Assembly: GCF_012927345.1 (NCBI RefSeq)
Contig: NZ_JABBGJ010000018.1
Span: 101,822 to 165,821, forward strand
Source: Paraburkholderia polaris
GTDB lineage: Bacteria; Pseudomonadota; Gammaproteobacteria; Burkholderiales; Burkholderiaceae
Direction of reading: 5' to 3'
DNA: 64,000 nucleotides
Translations under genes and position numbers: made by a program
In this document: one piece after another, positions 1-8,647 of the stretch
Layout of the letters: the number at the start of each line of letters is the position of its first letter
Position numbering within the stretch: the stretch's first letter is position 1
The notes under the pieces: model-generated
What the model was told of the DNA's origin: nothing
The model's database searches: none
What the model saw: the letters and a program-made list of their open reading frames with translations, nothing else

Positions 1-266
1 TGGATTCCCAGTTGCGACAGTGCGCCGATGATCGCGACGACGCGAATGCTCCACAGGCAGGTGTCGCAGATGACCGGACGCAGCGTGGCGTCCATACGCG
101 ACTGGCTCGCGAGCAGCCGGTTGAGCGAGCGTGCGACGCGGCGGGCGACCCACCAGCCCACCACCAATATCAATGCGGCCGCGCACAAGTGCATCGAGAT
201 CGTGGTGAGTGCGTCCCAAAGGAAGGTCCACTGGTTAGAGTGAATCTGCGTGAGTAGATTCTGCAT
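1..266 (-). CDS. MscS-like mechanosensitive channel, N-terminal fragment (runs off window)
   Basis: The reverse strand encodes an open N-terminus starting MQNLLTQIHSNQWTFLWDAL at 266 and still open at the window edge, about 88 residues. A membrane segment near residues 24-41 (a hydrophobic run ending GWW) is followed by a basic stretch (ARRVARSLNRLL) and a second hydrophobic stretch (LWSIRVVAIIGAL). This matches the first helices of small-conductance MscS channels, which release solutes on hypo-osmotic shock. The MscS pore helix and beta domain lie outside the window, so the assignment rests on the N-terminal pattern alone. Confidence 0.7.
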   Translation of the reverse strand, partial: MQNLLTQIHSNQWTFLWDALTTISMHLCAAALILVVGWWVARRVARSLNRLLASQSRMDATLRPVICDTCLWSIRVVAIIGALSQLGI

Positions 267-686
267 GGCCTTGACGGTCCTGATTTTCTAGGCGGCGGCG
301 TGTTGTTCGCCGCACGGTTTGTAAGAAGCATGGATGCCGCCGCGTCCGCGTAACACGACTGCAGCGTGAGCGCAACGCAGTGACGAAGAGGTATCCGGAA
401 AATGACGCGAGTAAAGCGTGCGGAGAAGGGACCCTTTCGCAAAAGGAAAGTTCTACCCGTACACCCTTTTTTACAGATTGGGTTCCCGAAGGCGAAAGGG
501 CGGGCGGCGCGCGATAGCGGCGTGAGGGGACGTGTTGTCATGGCCCCGTTATGGATTGAATAACGGGGCCAGTGCAATGTGGCGTTGACCTGAGAAACTA
601 TTCCTCAAGCCGCCGCAGCGTCATGACATGATTTGATACGGATGGCGAAGTAATTGGTCGTGCTATGTTTTTTGAACTGCCAACGT
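267..686. other. Gene-free 420-bp stretch
   Basis: This lies between the start of the MscS-like gene and the end of the sulfonate-binding-protein gene. Both read leftwards, so the stretch should hold the promoter of the channel gene. The short open frames in it have no recognisable protein character. The one clear structure is the hairpin at 541-571. Confidence 0.5.
541..571 (-). terminator. Perfect 12-bp inverted repeat, possible terminator of the ssuA-like gene
   Basis: The arms TGGCCCCGTTAT (541-552) and ATAACGGGGCCA (560-571) pair perfectly around a 7-nt loop. The hairpin lies 116 bp beyond the ssuA-like stop codon on the reverse strand. No T-tract follows on either strand, so it may instead be a protein-binding palindrome or an RNA-stabilising hairpin. 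Confidence 0.45.
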
Positions 687-1688
687 CTATTTACCCGCAA
701 GACTGGCTGCCACCTCGCGGTTTTGCCAGACGTTGTCTTTCACTGTGATTTTCTGCGGAATCAGATGCGCGCCGTAAAACGCATCGGCGACGATCTGCTG
801 CGAGCGCACGATCTCGTCGGTCACGGCGGTGGTGCCGTACGGATAGCGGCGCACCCAGGTTTCGACCAGCTTCTGATCCAGACCGACTTTCGGCGCGATC
901 AGCGCGGCGGTGTCGACCGGATGATCGTTCACCCACAGGCCGGTGACGCGCAACTGCCTGAGAACTGCGCCGATCACATCGGGATGCCGCTCGGCGAAGC
1001 CGCGCGTGGCCTCATAGAAGTTATAGGGACTGTTTAGATCCGAATAATCGACCAGCGTGCGCGCCTTCAGCGCCTCTTGTGCGGATGCGTAGTAAGGGTC
1101 CCAGATCACCCATGCGTCGACGGTGCCGCTTTCGAAGGCGGCGCGCGCGTCCGCGGGCGCCAGATAGACCGGGCGGACGTCTTCGTAACGCAGGCCGGCT
1201 TTTTTCAGCGCTTCGAGCAGCAGATAGTTCGAACTCGATCCTTTTTGCAGCGCGACGCGCTTGCCCTTCAATTCCGCCACGCTATGCAGCGTCGAATCGC
1301 TTCGGACCAGAATCGCTTCAGCATGACGGCCTGACGGTTCCGCGCCGACGTACACGAAGTTCACGCCACCAGCCTGCGCGAACACTGGCGGGGGCGCCCC
1401 GGTATAGCCGAAGTCGAGGCTGTTCGCGTTCAGCGCTTCAAGCAATTGCGGGCCGGCCGGAAATTCGAACCACTTGATGCTGTAGCCGAGCGGCTTGAGT
1501 TTTTCGTCGAGCGAGCCTTGCGCCTTGAGGATCGCGAGCAGGCCCGATTTCTGATAACCAATGCGCAGCACGTTGGCCGGCTCGTTGCCGCTGCCAGTGT
1601 TGCTGCTCTGCGCGGTCGCGCTCAAGGTGGTGAGCCCCGCTAGCAAGGCGGCGGCGATGTGAAGCGAAATACGGGTATGACGGGCCAT
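687..1688 (-). CDS. Aliphatic-sulfonate-type ABC transporter substrate-binding protein
   Basis: This 333-residue periplasmic binding protein of the SsuA/TauA/NMT1 type probably binds sulfonates or similar anions. A signal peptide covers about residues 1-26 (basic MARHTR start, hydrophobic core, SATAQ end). The family pattern follows: RIGYQKSG near the mature N-terminus, ELKGKRVALQKGSS, and DAWVIWDPYY. The ATG at 1688 is chosen because GGAG sits 9 nt upstream; an in-frame ATG 15 nt further upstream overlaps that ribosome site. No SsuB or SsuC is adjacent, so it is an orphan here. The ligand is not established. Confidence 0.85.
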   Translation of the reverse strand: MARHTRISLHIAAALLAGLTTLSATAQSSNTGSGNEPANVLRIGYQKSGLLAILKAQGSLDEKLKPLGYSIKWFEFPAGPQLLEALNANSLDFGYTGAPPPVFAQAGGVNFVYVGAEPSGRHAEAILVRSDSTLHSVAELKGKRVALQKGSSSNYLLLEALKKAGLRYEDVRPVYLAPADARAAFESGTVDAWVIWDPYYASAQEALKARTLVDYSDLNSPYNFYEATRGFAERHPDVIGAVLRQLRVTGLWVNDHPVDTAALIAPKVGLDQKLVETWVRRYPYGTTAVTDEIVRSQQIVADAFYGAHLIPQKITVKDNVWQNREVAASLAGK

Positions 1689-1707
1689 GCTGCGAATCTC
1701 CATTGCG

Positions 1708-1721
1708 TTCGATCGATCGAA
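1708..1721. promoter_or_regulatory. 14-bp perfect palindrome upstream of the binding-protein gene
   Basis: TTCGATCGATCGAA is a perfect palindrome centred about 26 bp upstream of the binding-protein start, where a repressor could act. GATC/CGAT-rich words are common in this kind of GC-rich genome, so chance is possible. Confidence 0.3.
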
Positions 1722-1876
1722 GATCGTCGCATGGACGTCCCGCAGATCAAACGAAGCAATGCAGATTTGAATATGACGCTCGCGCGAACGCTAAGGGGCA
1801 TGAAAGCGCCCGCGTAAGCGGCAACAGGAAAGGTGCTTATTGCAACGTGGGTGGCCGCGAGCGGCCGCCTGTCTGG

Positions 1877-2743
1877 CTATTTTTTGGGTTTATCTTTCTT
1901 TGCGGCGGCGCGCTCCACGGCTTTGCTTTCGGACGGATGGCCCAGCTTCTTTTCCATGATCGCCGCGACACGGTCGCCGAGATAATCGCCGGATGCTTCC
2001 TCCAGCGCGCGGTTCATTTCGCTTTCGACCAATACCATTGCCAGCGGTCGCACACGCCAGATCGCATCGACCAGGGCGGGGACATCGGCAGGCGGTGGCA
2101 GCGCGTCGGCGTCGTAGCGGTCTAGTTGACGGACCACCAGATCGACCAGCGCTTTGGCGACCGCATTGAAATGCGGCCTTGCGACACCCACGGCGTCGAG
2201 CAGGTCGGCGAGCGGAATGCCTTCTTTCGCCATGGTCGCGCCGGCGGCCAGCGCCGTGGGGTTGCCGGACACGAAGGAGAGGCCGTTGCGCTCCAGCAAA
2301 CCCAGATCGACCGCTTTGCCGAGCGCGCTCGGCGAGGCTTTGTCGCCGAACATTTGCAGCAGTTCGATCAGCGAGTATTTTTTCGGCCGTTCGCGCGACC
2401 AGCGGCCGCCGATCGCGGTTTCAAGGCCGAGGATCGAACGTAGATCGTGGCCTTCGTCGACGGCCATGATCAGGTCCTGGATGTTCGCGAGCGTGTAGCC
2501 GCGCGTGAGCAGATGGTTGATCAGCTTCAGACGCGATACATGCGTGTCGTCATACACGCCGACGCGGCCGCGCTTTTCCGGCGGCGCGAGCAGGCCGCGG
2601 TCCTGATAGGCGCGCACGTTGCGCACGGTGGTGTCGGTGACGCGCGCGAGTTCGTCGACCGTGTATTCGTTGCGCGGGGTGTCGCTTGCCGGGACGCTCG
2701 GGGCGTCGGGCAAGGGCGGAAAGGGGGGCAGCGTATTGGGCAT
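1877..2743 (-). CDS. MerR-family transcriptional regulator
   Basis: This is a 288-residue DNA-binding protein. After a Pro-rich leader, a MerR winged helix-turn-helix occupies about residues 27-95: YTVDELARVTDTTVRNVRAYQDRGLL, then a GVYDD wing and a helix with LLTRGYTLANIQDLI. The C-terminal 190 residues show no Cys metal-binding signature of the CueR/ZntR type and have a helical character (repeated Ala/Leu segments) that could bind a small ligand. It ends in a Lys-rich tail (KKDKPKK). It lies 188 bp upstream of the binding-protein gene on the same strand. A 12-bp tandem repeat begins directly upstream. The target is unknown. Confidence 0.85.
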   Translation of the reverse strand: MPNTLPPFPPLPDAPSVPASDTPRNEYTVDELARVTDTTVRNVRAYQDRGLLAPPEKRGRVGVYDDTHVSRLKLINHLLTRGYTLANIQDLIMAVDEGHDLRSILGLETAIGGRWSRERPKKYSLIELLQMFGDKASPSALGKAVDLGLLERNGLSFVSGNPTALAAGATMAKEGIPLADLLDAVGVARPHFNAVAKALVDLVVRQLDRYDADALPPPADVPALVDAIWRVRPLAMVLVESEMNRALEEASGDYLGDRVAAIMEKKLGHPSESKAVERAAAKKDKPKK

Positions 2744-2754
2744 GGGGGGATTTT

Positions 2755-2826
2755 AACGCGGTGGCCAACGCGGTGGCTAACGCGGTGGCTAACGCGGCGG
2801 CCAGTGCGGCGGCCAGGGCTGCGGCC
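2755..2826. repeat. Six-copy 12-bp tandem repeat
   Basis: The unit AACGCGGTGGCT is repeated six times with increasing drift: copies start at 2755, 2767, 2779, 2791, 2803 and 2815. It begins 12 bp upstream of the merR-type start codon and fills part of the gap to the GNAT gene, where the merR promoter should be. Confidence 0.85.
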
Positions 2827-2934
2827 GCGGTGCCGGCTAAAGCGGCAGTTCGAGGCGTGGGGCCGCGCGGAGCGGCGGGAAAGGGCTGCCTCGCGACAAG
2901 CAGCCTTTCCGAGGCCGGGGAGACACGCGGCGCT

Positions 2935-3546
2935 TTATCCGCGTCCCTGCGCGGCGTCGTCCGGCACGGATGAATCGCCGAGCCCCAAGGTGCGCTGCAT
3001 CAGCGTGGTGTCGAGCCAGCGGCCATGCTTGAACCCAACTGCCTTCAATGTGCCGGTCAGTTCGAAACCCAGTTGTGCATGCAGGGACAGCGACCCGCCG
3101 CTGCCGCCGTCGGCGATCACGGCGACCATCTGGCGCCACGGTCCGGTTTCGCAGCGTTCGATCAGCGCCTGCAATAACACGCGCCCCAGGCCTCGGCCGC
3201 GATATGCGTCGCTCACGTAGATTGAATCTTCGATCGTGTTGCGATAGGCGGCGCGCGGCCGGTAAGGCGTCGCGTAGCAATAGCCGGCGACTGCGCCGTC
3301 GATCTCGGCCACCATGTAGGGCAACCCGTGACTGCGCACCGACGCGAGCCGCGTGCGCAGGTCGTCGACGGAAGGCGGCATTTCTTCGAACGAAGCGACG
3401 CCGGTCAGTACGTGGTGCGCGTAGATCGCCTGGATCGCGGGCAGGTCGGCTTCGGTGGCGTCGCGGATCACGGGCGCGGTGGGCGGCAGGGTGGCGGCCG
3501 AGTCGGCTGAATGGGGCGTGGAGGGCGCGGGGCGGGTGGTGCTCAT
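2935..3546 (-). CDS. GNAT acetyltransferase, phosphinothricin/methionine-sulfone acetyltransferase type
   Basis: This 203-residue acetyl-CoA-dependent N-acetyltransferase resembles the Pat/Bar/MddA (YncA) group, which acetylates phosphinothricin, methionine sulfone or sulfoximine. After a low-complexity leader of about 25 residues, the family run is clear: IRDATEADLPAIQAIYAHHV, then SFEEMPPS, YMVAEIDGAVAGYCYATPYR, the acetyl-CoA loop YRGRGLGRVLL, and a Gly-rich GGSGGSLSLHAQLGF segment. It is a single gene with no obvious operon partner. The exact substrate is inferred from family membership. Confidence 0.85.
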   Translation of the reverse strand: MSTTRPAPSTPHSADSAATLPPTAPVIRDATEADLPAIQAIYAHHVLTGVASFEEMPPSVDDLRTRLASVRSHGLPYMVAEIDGAVAGYCYATPYRPRAAYRNTIEDSIYVSDAYRGRGLGRVLLQALIERCETGPWRQMVAVIADGGSGGSLSLHAQLGFELTGTLKAVGFKHGRWLDTTLMQRTLGLGDSSVPDDAAQGRG

Positions 3547-3697
3547 ACGTGATCCTGTCGTGGCCAGTGGTTCTGGGGATAGGTTTTACTATGCCCGCCG
3601 AGCGCACGAATTTGAAGCGAGTCAAAAATCGCCCCAATCTATAGGGAGTATCAGCGCATCCACGGGTGACCGGCGTGATCCCGCGCCTGGCGTGGAG

Positions 3698-3721
3698 CGC
3701 CACGGCCATGCGGCCGTGGCG
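3698..3721 (-). terminator. 10-bp perfect hairpin after the small secreted protein gene
   Basis: The arms CGCCACGGCC (3698-3707) and GGCCGTGGCG (3712-3721) enclose a 4-nt loop. The hairpin lies 54 bp past the stop codon of the gene at 3776-4051. No U-tract follows, so it is either a weak terminator or a REP-like palindrome. Confidence 0.4.
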
Positions 3722-3775
3722 GGCCCTACGGATTTTCGTCGCGAAGATGCCCGCGCGTGGCGTGCATTCCGGCGA

Positions 3776-4051
3776 TCAGTTATGCGAGTACGTATCCGGC
3801 TGCGTCACATGCTCACGGTGATGCTTTGCCTTGTGCTTCGGCTTGGCCTTGGCCCGCGCATGCGCGGCGGATTGTGGTTGCTGCTGGGCTTGCGGCTGTT
3901 GAGCCTGCGCGCCTGGCGCGGGTGCCGGATGGGCATTGCCGGACGGCAGCGTGCTCTGGCCTTCGCCGAAGCGATAAGTCTGCGAGGTTTGCGCGTACGC
4001 GGTGGCGGACAGCGTCAGGGCGGCAACCGCGAGGCCAATCGAAAACTTCAT
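3776..4051 (-). CDS. Small secreted Gln/Ala/Lys/His-rich protein
   Basis: This is a 91-residue protein with a typical signal peptide (MKFSIGLAVAALTLSATAYA, cleavage near residue 20). The mature part is short and unordered in character, with alternating Ala, Pro and Gln followed by a basic His/Lys segment (KPKHKAKHHREHV). The ATG at 4051 is preceded by a strong AGGAGG-like site; an upstream in-frame start lacks one. No known domain is recognised. The His-rich basic tail could bind metal or an anionic polymer, but that is speculation. Confidence 0.7.
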   Translation of the reverse strand: MKFSIGLAVAALTLSATAYAQTSQTYRFGEGQSTLPSGNAHPAPAPGAQAQQPQAQQQPQSAAHARAKAKPKHKAKHHREHVTQPDTYSHN

Positions 4052-4213
4052 GAATCTATCCTCCTTCTGAACGAGCCCGTGAGGATACCGCACTGCGGAT
4101 CGCGGCGAGCGGGTTGCCGGCTTGCAGGCCAGCGAGGGTGTCGACGGTATCGCTGGTGTCGGTGGCTTCGGTCCCTGCAAATGCGGACGATTGGGTCGGT
4201 GACGCGAAGTCGG

Positions 4214-5197
4214 TCATGTCTGCTCCGGATGTTTGATGCGCGTACGCGAGACGCGCGTTTCGCGCTGTAGCAGCGCATCGTGTTCCTGGGCGGGATGCAG
4301 CACGACGCCTTCGAGCAGTTCGCGGGTCGCGCGTTCGATCGATTGCAGCAGCGCGTCGACGGCGGCGCGGCGCGGTTTGCCCGCCGGTGTCACAACGCCG
4401 AAGAAAAACGGAATCGCGCAGTCGAGCGGCCGCGCCGTCACGCCTTCAATCGATAGGCCGAGACCGGTGGCGGGATCGACGATCGCGACACCGGCCCCGG
4501 CGCGAGCGGCCATCACCGCATTCAAGGATGCATTGGTTTCGAGAAACACGTCGGCGGAAATGCGCGTGGCCGCGAACGCCGCGTCGATTCGATGCCGCAA
4601 CCGAAACCGGTTCGCCACGGTGACGATGCGCCGCTTCGCCAGATCGCGCAGCGCAATGTGCGGCAGAGCGGCGAGCGGGTCGCCGCTCTGCACGAGCGCC
4701 ACGCAGGGCGCTTCGGCGATCCAGTGGATGTCGAGTCCCGCATGCCCGATCGGTAAGGTGACCAGACCGATATCCGCGGTACGGGTCAGGATTTCATGCA
4801 CGACATGTTCCGCCGACAAACTGCGTAACTGGAATTGCGGCGCGTGACCGAGCGGCGGCAGCGAGGCGATGGCGGGCGGCACGATCGACGCAGCCAGTGC
4901 GGGTGTGGCCGCCACGCGCAGCGGCTCCGCTTCGCTGAGGCCGATGGCGCGCGCCCGTTGCTCGATGCTCTTGAGCCCGATCAGCGAGCGCTCGACTTCT
5001 TCGTAAAGCAGAAACGCACGATGCGTCGGCGTGACACGCGGGCCATTGCGATTGAACAGTGCATAGCCGAGATCCGCTTCGAGCTCCTGGATCTGGCGCG
5101 TGACGGCCGGCTGCGAGCGTTCGAGCAAACGTCCCGCACCAGTGATGCTGCCGGCGGACATGACCGCCGAAAACGCTTCGAGTTGATGCAGCTCCAT
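4214..5197 (-). CDS. LysR-family regulator, probably of the adjacent ABC transporter operon
   Basis: This 327-residue LysR-type regulator starts MELHQLEAFSAVMSAGSITG, with the winged helix in residues 1-60 (RLLERSQPAVTRQIQELEADLG, LFNRNGPRVTPT). The C-terminal two-lobed ligand domain follows from about residue 90. The ATG at 5197 is chosen because it opens with the family's usual sequence; an upstream in-frame ATG adds five atypical residues. It is divergent from the Liv-type transporter operon starting at 5548, the classical arrangement for a LysR activator of its neighbour. The coinducer is unknown. Confidence 0.85.
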   Translation of the reverse strand: MELHQLEAFSAVMSAGSITGAGRLLERSQPAVTRQIQELEADLGYALFNRNGPRVTPTHRAFLLYEEVERSLIGLKSIEQRARAIGLSEAEPLRVAATPALAASIVPPAIASLPPLGHAPQFQLRSLSAEHVVHEILTRTADIGLVTLPIGHAGLDIHWIAEAPCVALVQSGDPLAALPHIALRDLAKRRIVTVANRFRLRHRIDAAFAATRISADVFLETNASLNAVMAARAGAGVAIVDPATGLGLSIEGVTARPLDCAIPFFFGVVTPAGKPRRAAVDALLQSIERATRELLEGVVLHPAQEHDALLQRETRVSRTRIKHPEQT

Positions 5198-5547
5198 GGC
5201 TCGCCCTGGCAATTCGGTCCGCGCATTGTAGGGTCGTCTAAATACGGGATTTATATAATCAATTCCGATATCGACAGCCGAAAAAATGCGAAGCGGATCG
5301 GCGGGAGAGTGCGTGGCGTCTCAGGTTTCGTTCTATACGGCGCGTGTCGAAAGAAAGAAAAATCAATGGCATCAAGGCGATGCCTTAGCGTGTCTGCGCA
5401 TGACCATGAGTCGAGGCTCATCACGTCGTCTTGTGCGCGCAGAGGCAGGTTCGCCAACGTGATAACCATATTCCCAAAACTTCGTTGGGTCGCCGGAATT
5501 CACCGTGGTTACATGGCCTCACTTTGAAGATCACAGTTGGGGCAAAC
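5198..5547. promoter_or_regulatory. 350-bp divergent control region between lysR and liv-type operon
   Basis: This gene-free stretch is locally AT-rich at 5238-5275. It contains a TATAAT hexamer (5253-5258) and flanking ATACGG/CCGATAT half-sites that could form a LysR-type box. Promoters for both directions are expected here. No good -35 partner for the TATAAT could be assigned with confidence. Confidence 0.4.
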
Positions 5548-6744
5548 ATGAAACACGGATCCAAATCGTCGCGGACCAGCTGGTCACGCTGGCTGAAAAC
5601 GCTGCCGGTGCTCGCCGCCGTGGTGGGCATCGCAGCAAGTTCGCCGGCCTATGCCGGCGCCGCGGCGGGCGAGCCGTATCTGATCGGCGTGAGCGGGCCG
5701 CTTACCGGACAGGACGCGCAATACGGCACGCAGTGGAAGCGCGGCTTCGATCTCGCGTTGGAGCAGATCAATAGCGAGGGTGGCATCAAGGGCCGCCCAC
5801 TCGCATACGACTTCGAGGACAGCCGTGGCGACCCGCGCCAGGCGGTATCGATTGCGCAGAAGTTTGTCGGCGATCCGCGCATTCTGCTGGAGTTAGGCGA
5901 CCTGTCGAGCACGACCTCGATGGCGGCCTCGCCGATTTATCAGCGCGGACAACTCGTGCAATTCGGCTTCACCAATTCGCACCCTGACTTCACGAAGGGT
6001 GGCGACTACATGTGGAGCACGGCGCTTAGCCAGGCCGAAGAGCAGCCGCTGCTCGCGCACTACGCGACAAAAGAACTCGGCTTCAAGCGCATTGCGGTGC
6101 TCTATCTGAACACCGACTGGGGCCGCACCAGCAAGGACATTTTCGCGAAGGCTGCCGCGCAGGATGGCGCGCAGGTCGTTGCAGCGGAAGGTTATCAGCC
6201 GACCGAAAAAGATTTCCGCGCGACGCTGGTGCGCGTGAACGAAGCGAAACCCGACTCGCTCGTGCTGATCTCGTACTACGCGGACGGTGCGCAGATCGTA
6301 CGTCAGGCGCGCTCGTCGGGTTTGACGCAACCCATCGCGGCAGTGGGTTCGGTCTATTCGCCGAAGTTTCTCGAACTGGGCGGCGAGGCTGTGAACGGCG
6401 TATTCACCGAATCGAATTTCTTCCCCGGCGACAAGCGGCCTGAAGTGCAGGACTTCGTGCAGCGTTATCGCGCGAAGTACAACGGCGAGCCCGATACCTT
6501 CGCCGCGCGCGCTTACGACGCGATGATCATCTCGGCGGAAGTCATGCGCCGCTACGGCGTGACTCGTCAGGCGGTGCATGACGGCCTGAAGCAGATCAAG
6601 GATGTGCCGAGCCTGATCTTCGGCAAGGTGCAGTTCGATCGAGAGACGCGCCGCGTGGCCGGCGCGCGCAGCGTGTATCTGGTCGTCAAGGACAATCAGT
6701 TCACGCAATGGGACGGTGCGAAGCCGCTGGTCGCTTCCAAATAA
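5548..6744 (+). CDS. Branched-chain-amino-acid-type ABC transporter, substrate-binding protein
   Basis: This is a 398-residue periplasmic binding protein of the LivK/Leu-Ile-Val type. A long signal peptide (basic KHGSKSSRTSWSRWLK start, hydrophobic core, SPAYAG end near residue 36) is followed by the family opening IGVSGPLTGQDAQYG, then ALEQINSEGGIKGRPL and the lobe-2 run KRIAVLYLNTDWGR. The ATG at 5548 fits the signal peptide. It is the first gene of a four-gene transporter operon. Ligands in this family range from leucine to urea, amides and aromatic acids, and the sequence does not decide which. Confidence 0.9.
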   Translation: MKHGSKSSRTSWSRWLKTLPVLAAVVGIAASSPAYAGAAAGEPYLIGVSGPLTGQDAQYGTQWKRGFDLALEQINSEGGIKGRPLAYDFEDSRGDPRQAVSIAQKFVGDPRILLELGDLSSTTSMAASPIYQRGQLVQFGFTNSHPDFTKGGDYMWSTALSQAEEQPLLAHYATKELGFKRIAVLYLNTDWGRTSKDIFAKAAAQDGAQVVAAEGYQPTEKDFRATLVRVNEAKPDSLVLISYYADGAQIVRQARSSGLTQPIAAVGSVYSPKFLELGGEAVNGVFTESNFFPGDKRPEVQDFVQRYRAKYNGEPDTFAARAYDAMIISAEVMRRYGVTRQAVHDGLKQIKDVPSLIFGKVQFDRETRRVAGARSVYLVVKDNQFTQWDGAKPLVASK

Positions 6745-6813
6745 CACCGCCGCAATGCACAAGCAACGCCTAAGCAGCGCTCACGTGTCTGCTTCTCACC
6801 GGAACTGAATGCA

Positions 6814-8637
6814 ATGGCTTCATGGCTCGACTACACGATCAACGGACTGATCGTCGGCAATATCTATGCATTGCTGGCGGTCGGCCTGGCGCTGATCTTC
6901 GGCGTGTCGCATCTGATCAATTTTGCGCACGGCTCGGTGTACATGATCGGCAGCTTCATCGGCTGGCTGTGTCTGACGCGGTTCGGATTTCCGTTGCCGC
7001 TAGCGTTGCTCGCGGTGGTGGTCGGCTGCGGGCTGCTGGGCATCGCGATTGAGCGCATCGGCTTGCGGCCGCTACAGGGCGCGGCGCGCATCGCCCCGTT
7101 GCTCGCGACGATCGGCATCAGCTTCGTGCTCGATCAATGCGCGCAGTTGCTGTTTGGCGCCGATCCGCGGCCGGTGCCGAGCACGCTGCCCGATTGGCAC
7201 TTTCGCCTTGGCGGCGCCACGATCGGCTCGCTGGATCTGCTGATTGCCGGCATCGGCGTGACGGCGGCGGCAGTGCTCTATGTGTTTTTGCGCTTCACGC
7301 GTTTGGGTTGGGCTGTACGCGCAACCGCGCAGGACCGGGACGCGGCACAGCAGATGGGCGTCAACGTCAATGGCGTCAATCAGGCGGTGTTTGCGATCGC
7401 GTGCGCGCTCGGCGGCGTGAGCGGCCTGCTGGTCGGCATGTACTACAACAGCATCGATCCGGCGATGGGCTTCCAGGCCACGCTCAAGGGCGTGGTGGCG
7501 TTGCTGATCGGCGGTCTGGGCAACGTGCCGGGCGCGATTGTCGGCAGCCTGCTGCTGGGTCTGGTGGAGAGCTATGGTGTGGCGATCTTCGGTACCAGCT
7601 ACCGCGATCTGTTTGCATTCGTGTTGCTCCTGCTGTTTCTGGTGTGGCGTCCCAACGGACTCTTTAGCGGCAGCCGCCGATTGCCGCCCGAGCCGATGAC
7701 CGGCACTTTCCTGTCCGCGGGCAAAGCGGTGAAAGTGCCGCGCGCCGTGGTGCTTGCTCTCGCGCTGGCTGCGGTTGTGCTGCCGTTCGTTGCCACCTCG
7801 TCCTATCTCCTGCAAACCCTCACCAATGCCTGGCTGTACGGAATGTTGGCGTTGAGCCTGACCCTGGTGGCGGGCACGGTCGGACAGATTTCGCTTGGCC
7901 ATGCCGCACTGCTGGTAATCGGCGCGTACGCATCTGCGTTGCTGTCGACCAACCTCGGCTGGTCGCCGGTCGTGACGATCTTTTGCGCCGGCCTGATCAC
8001 CGCCGCGCTCGGCACGCTGCTGGTCTATCCGGCATTCCGTTTGCGTGGCCACTACGTGTCGATTGCGACGCTCGGCATCGGCGAAGTTGTGAGCCTCGTG
8101 ATCCTCAACTGGGACAGTCTGACGCGTGGCCCGCTCGGCATCGCGGGCATCGCGCCGCTGTCGGTATTCGGCTGGACGCCGGACAGCGCGCGTGCGATCT
8201 ACTGGTTCGCGCTCGGCGTGCTGATCGTGCTGGCGCTGCTGCAAACACGGCTGTTGGGCTCGCATCTGGGCCGCACGCTGCGGGCCATTCGCGAAGACGA
8301 GGTTGCTGCGCGCTCGCACGGGATTCGTCCGAATCGTTACAAGGCAATCGCGTTTGCGTTCGGTGGGCTGGCCGCCGGCATCAGCGGTGGGATCGCAGCG
8401 CATCTGTATAGCTACATCAACAACCAGACCTTCGACTCGCAAGTGTCGATCCTCGCCTTGACGATGGTGATTCTCGGTGGTCTCGGCAACGTACTGGGTG
8501 GCATTGTCGGCGCGGTGGCGCTGATCGGCTTGCCGGAGATTTTCCGCTGGGCTGCCGACTATCGGATGCTGATCTACGGACTGGTACTGCTGTTGCTGGT
8601 GCGGTTCAGGCCGCAGGGTTTGCTGGGAACGGTATGA
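6814..8637 (+). CDS. Fused LivH-LivM-type ABC transporter permease
   Basis: This 607-residue inner-membrane protein joins both permease subunits of a branched-chain-amino-acid-type importer. The LivH half (about residues 1-285) begins with INGLIVGNIYALLAVGLALIF and has GGLGNVPGAIVGSLLLG. The LivM half (about 300-607) has the YGMLALSLTLVAGTVGQISLG segment, LRAIREDEVAARSHG cytoplasmic EAA-like loop, and a second VILGGLGNVLGGIVGAVAL. Separate LivH and LivM are usually about 300 residues each, so the length fits one complete fusion. It is followed 10 bp later by the ATPase gene. Confidence 0.92.
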   Translation: MASWLDYTINGLIVGNIYALLAVGLALIFGVSHLINFAHGSVYMIGSFIGWLCLTRFGFPLPLALLAVVVGCGLLGIAIERIGLRPLQGAARIAPLLATIGISFVLDQCAQLLFGADPRPVPSTLPDWHFRLGGATIGSLDLLIAGIGVTAAAVLYVFLRFTRLGWAVRATAQDRDAAQQMGVNVNGVNQAVFAIACALGGVSGLLVGMYYNSIDPAMGFQATLKGVVALLIGGLGNVPGAIVGSLLLGLVESYGVAIFGTSYRDLFAFVLLLLFLVWRPNGLFSGSRRLPPEPMTGTFLSAGKAVKVPRAVVLALALAAVVLPFVATSSYLLQTLTNAWLYGMLALSLTLVAGTVGQISLGHAALLVIGAYASALLSTNLGWSPVVTIFCAGLITAALGTLLVYPAFRLRGHYVSIATLGIGEVVSLVILNWDSLTRGPLGIAGIAPLSVFGWTPDSARAIYWFALGVLIVLALLQTRLLGSHLGRTLRAIREDEVAARSHGIRPNRYKAIAFAFGGLAAGISGGIAAHLYSYINNQTFDSQVSILALTMVILGGLGNVLGGIVGAVALIGLPEIFRWAADYRMLIYGLVLLLLVRFRPQGLLGTV

Positions 8638-8647
8638 CGGAGCGCAC

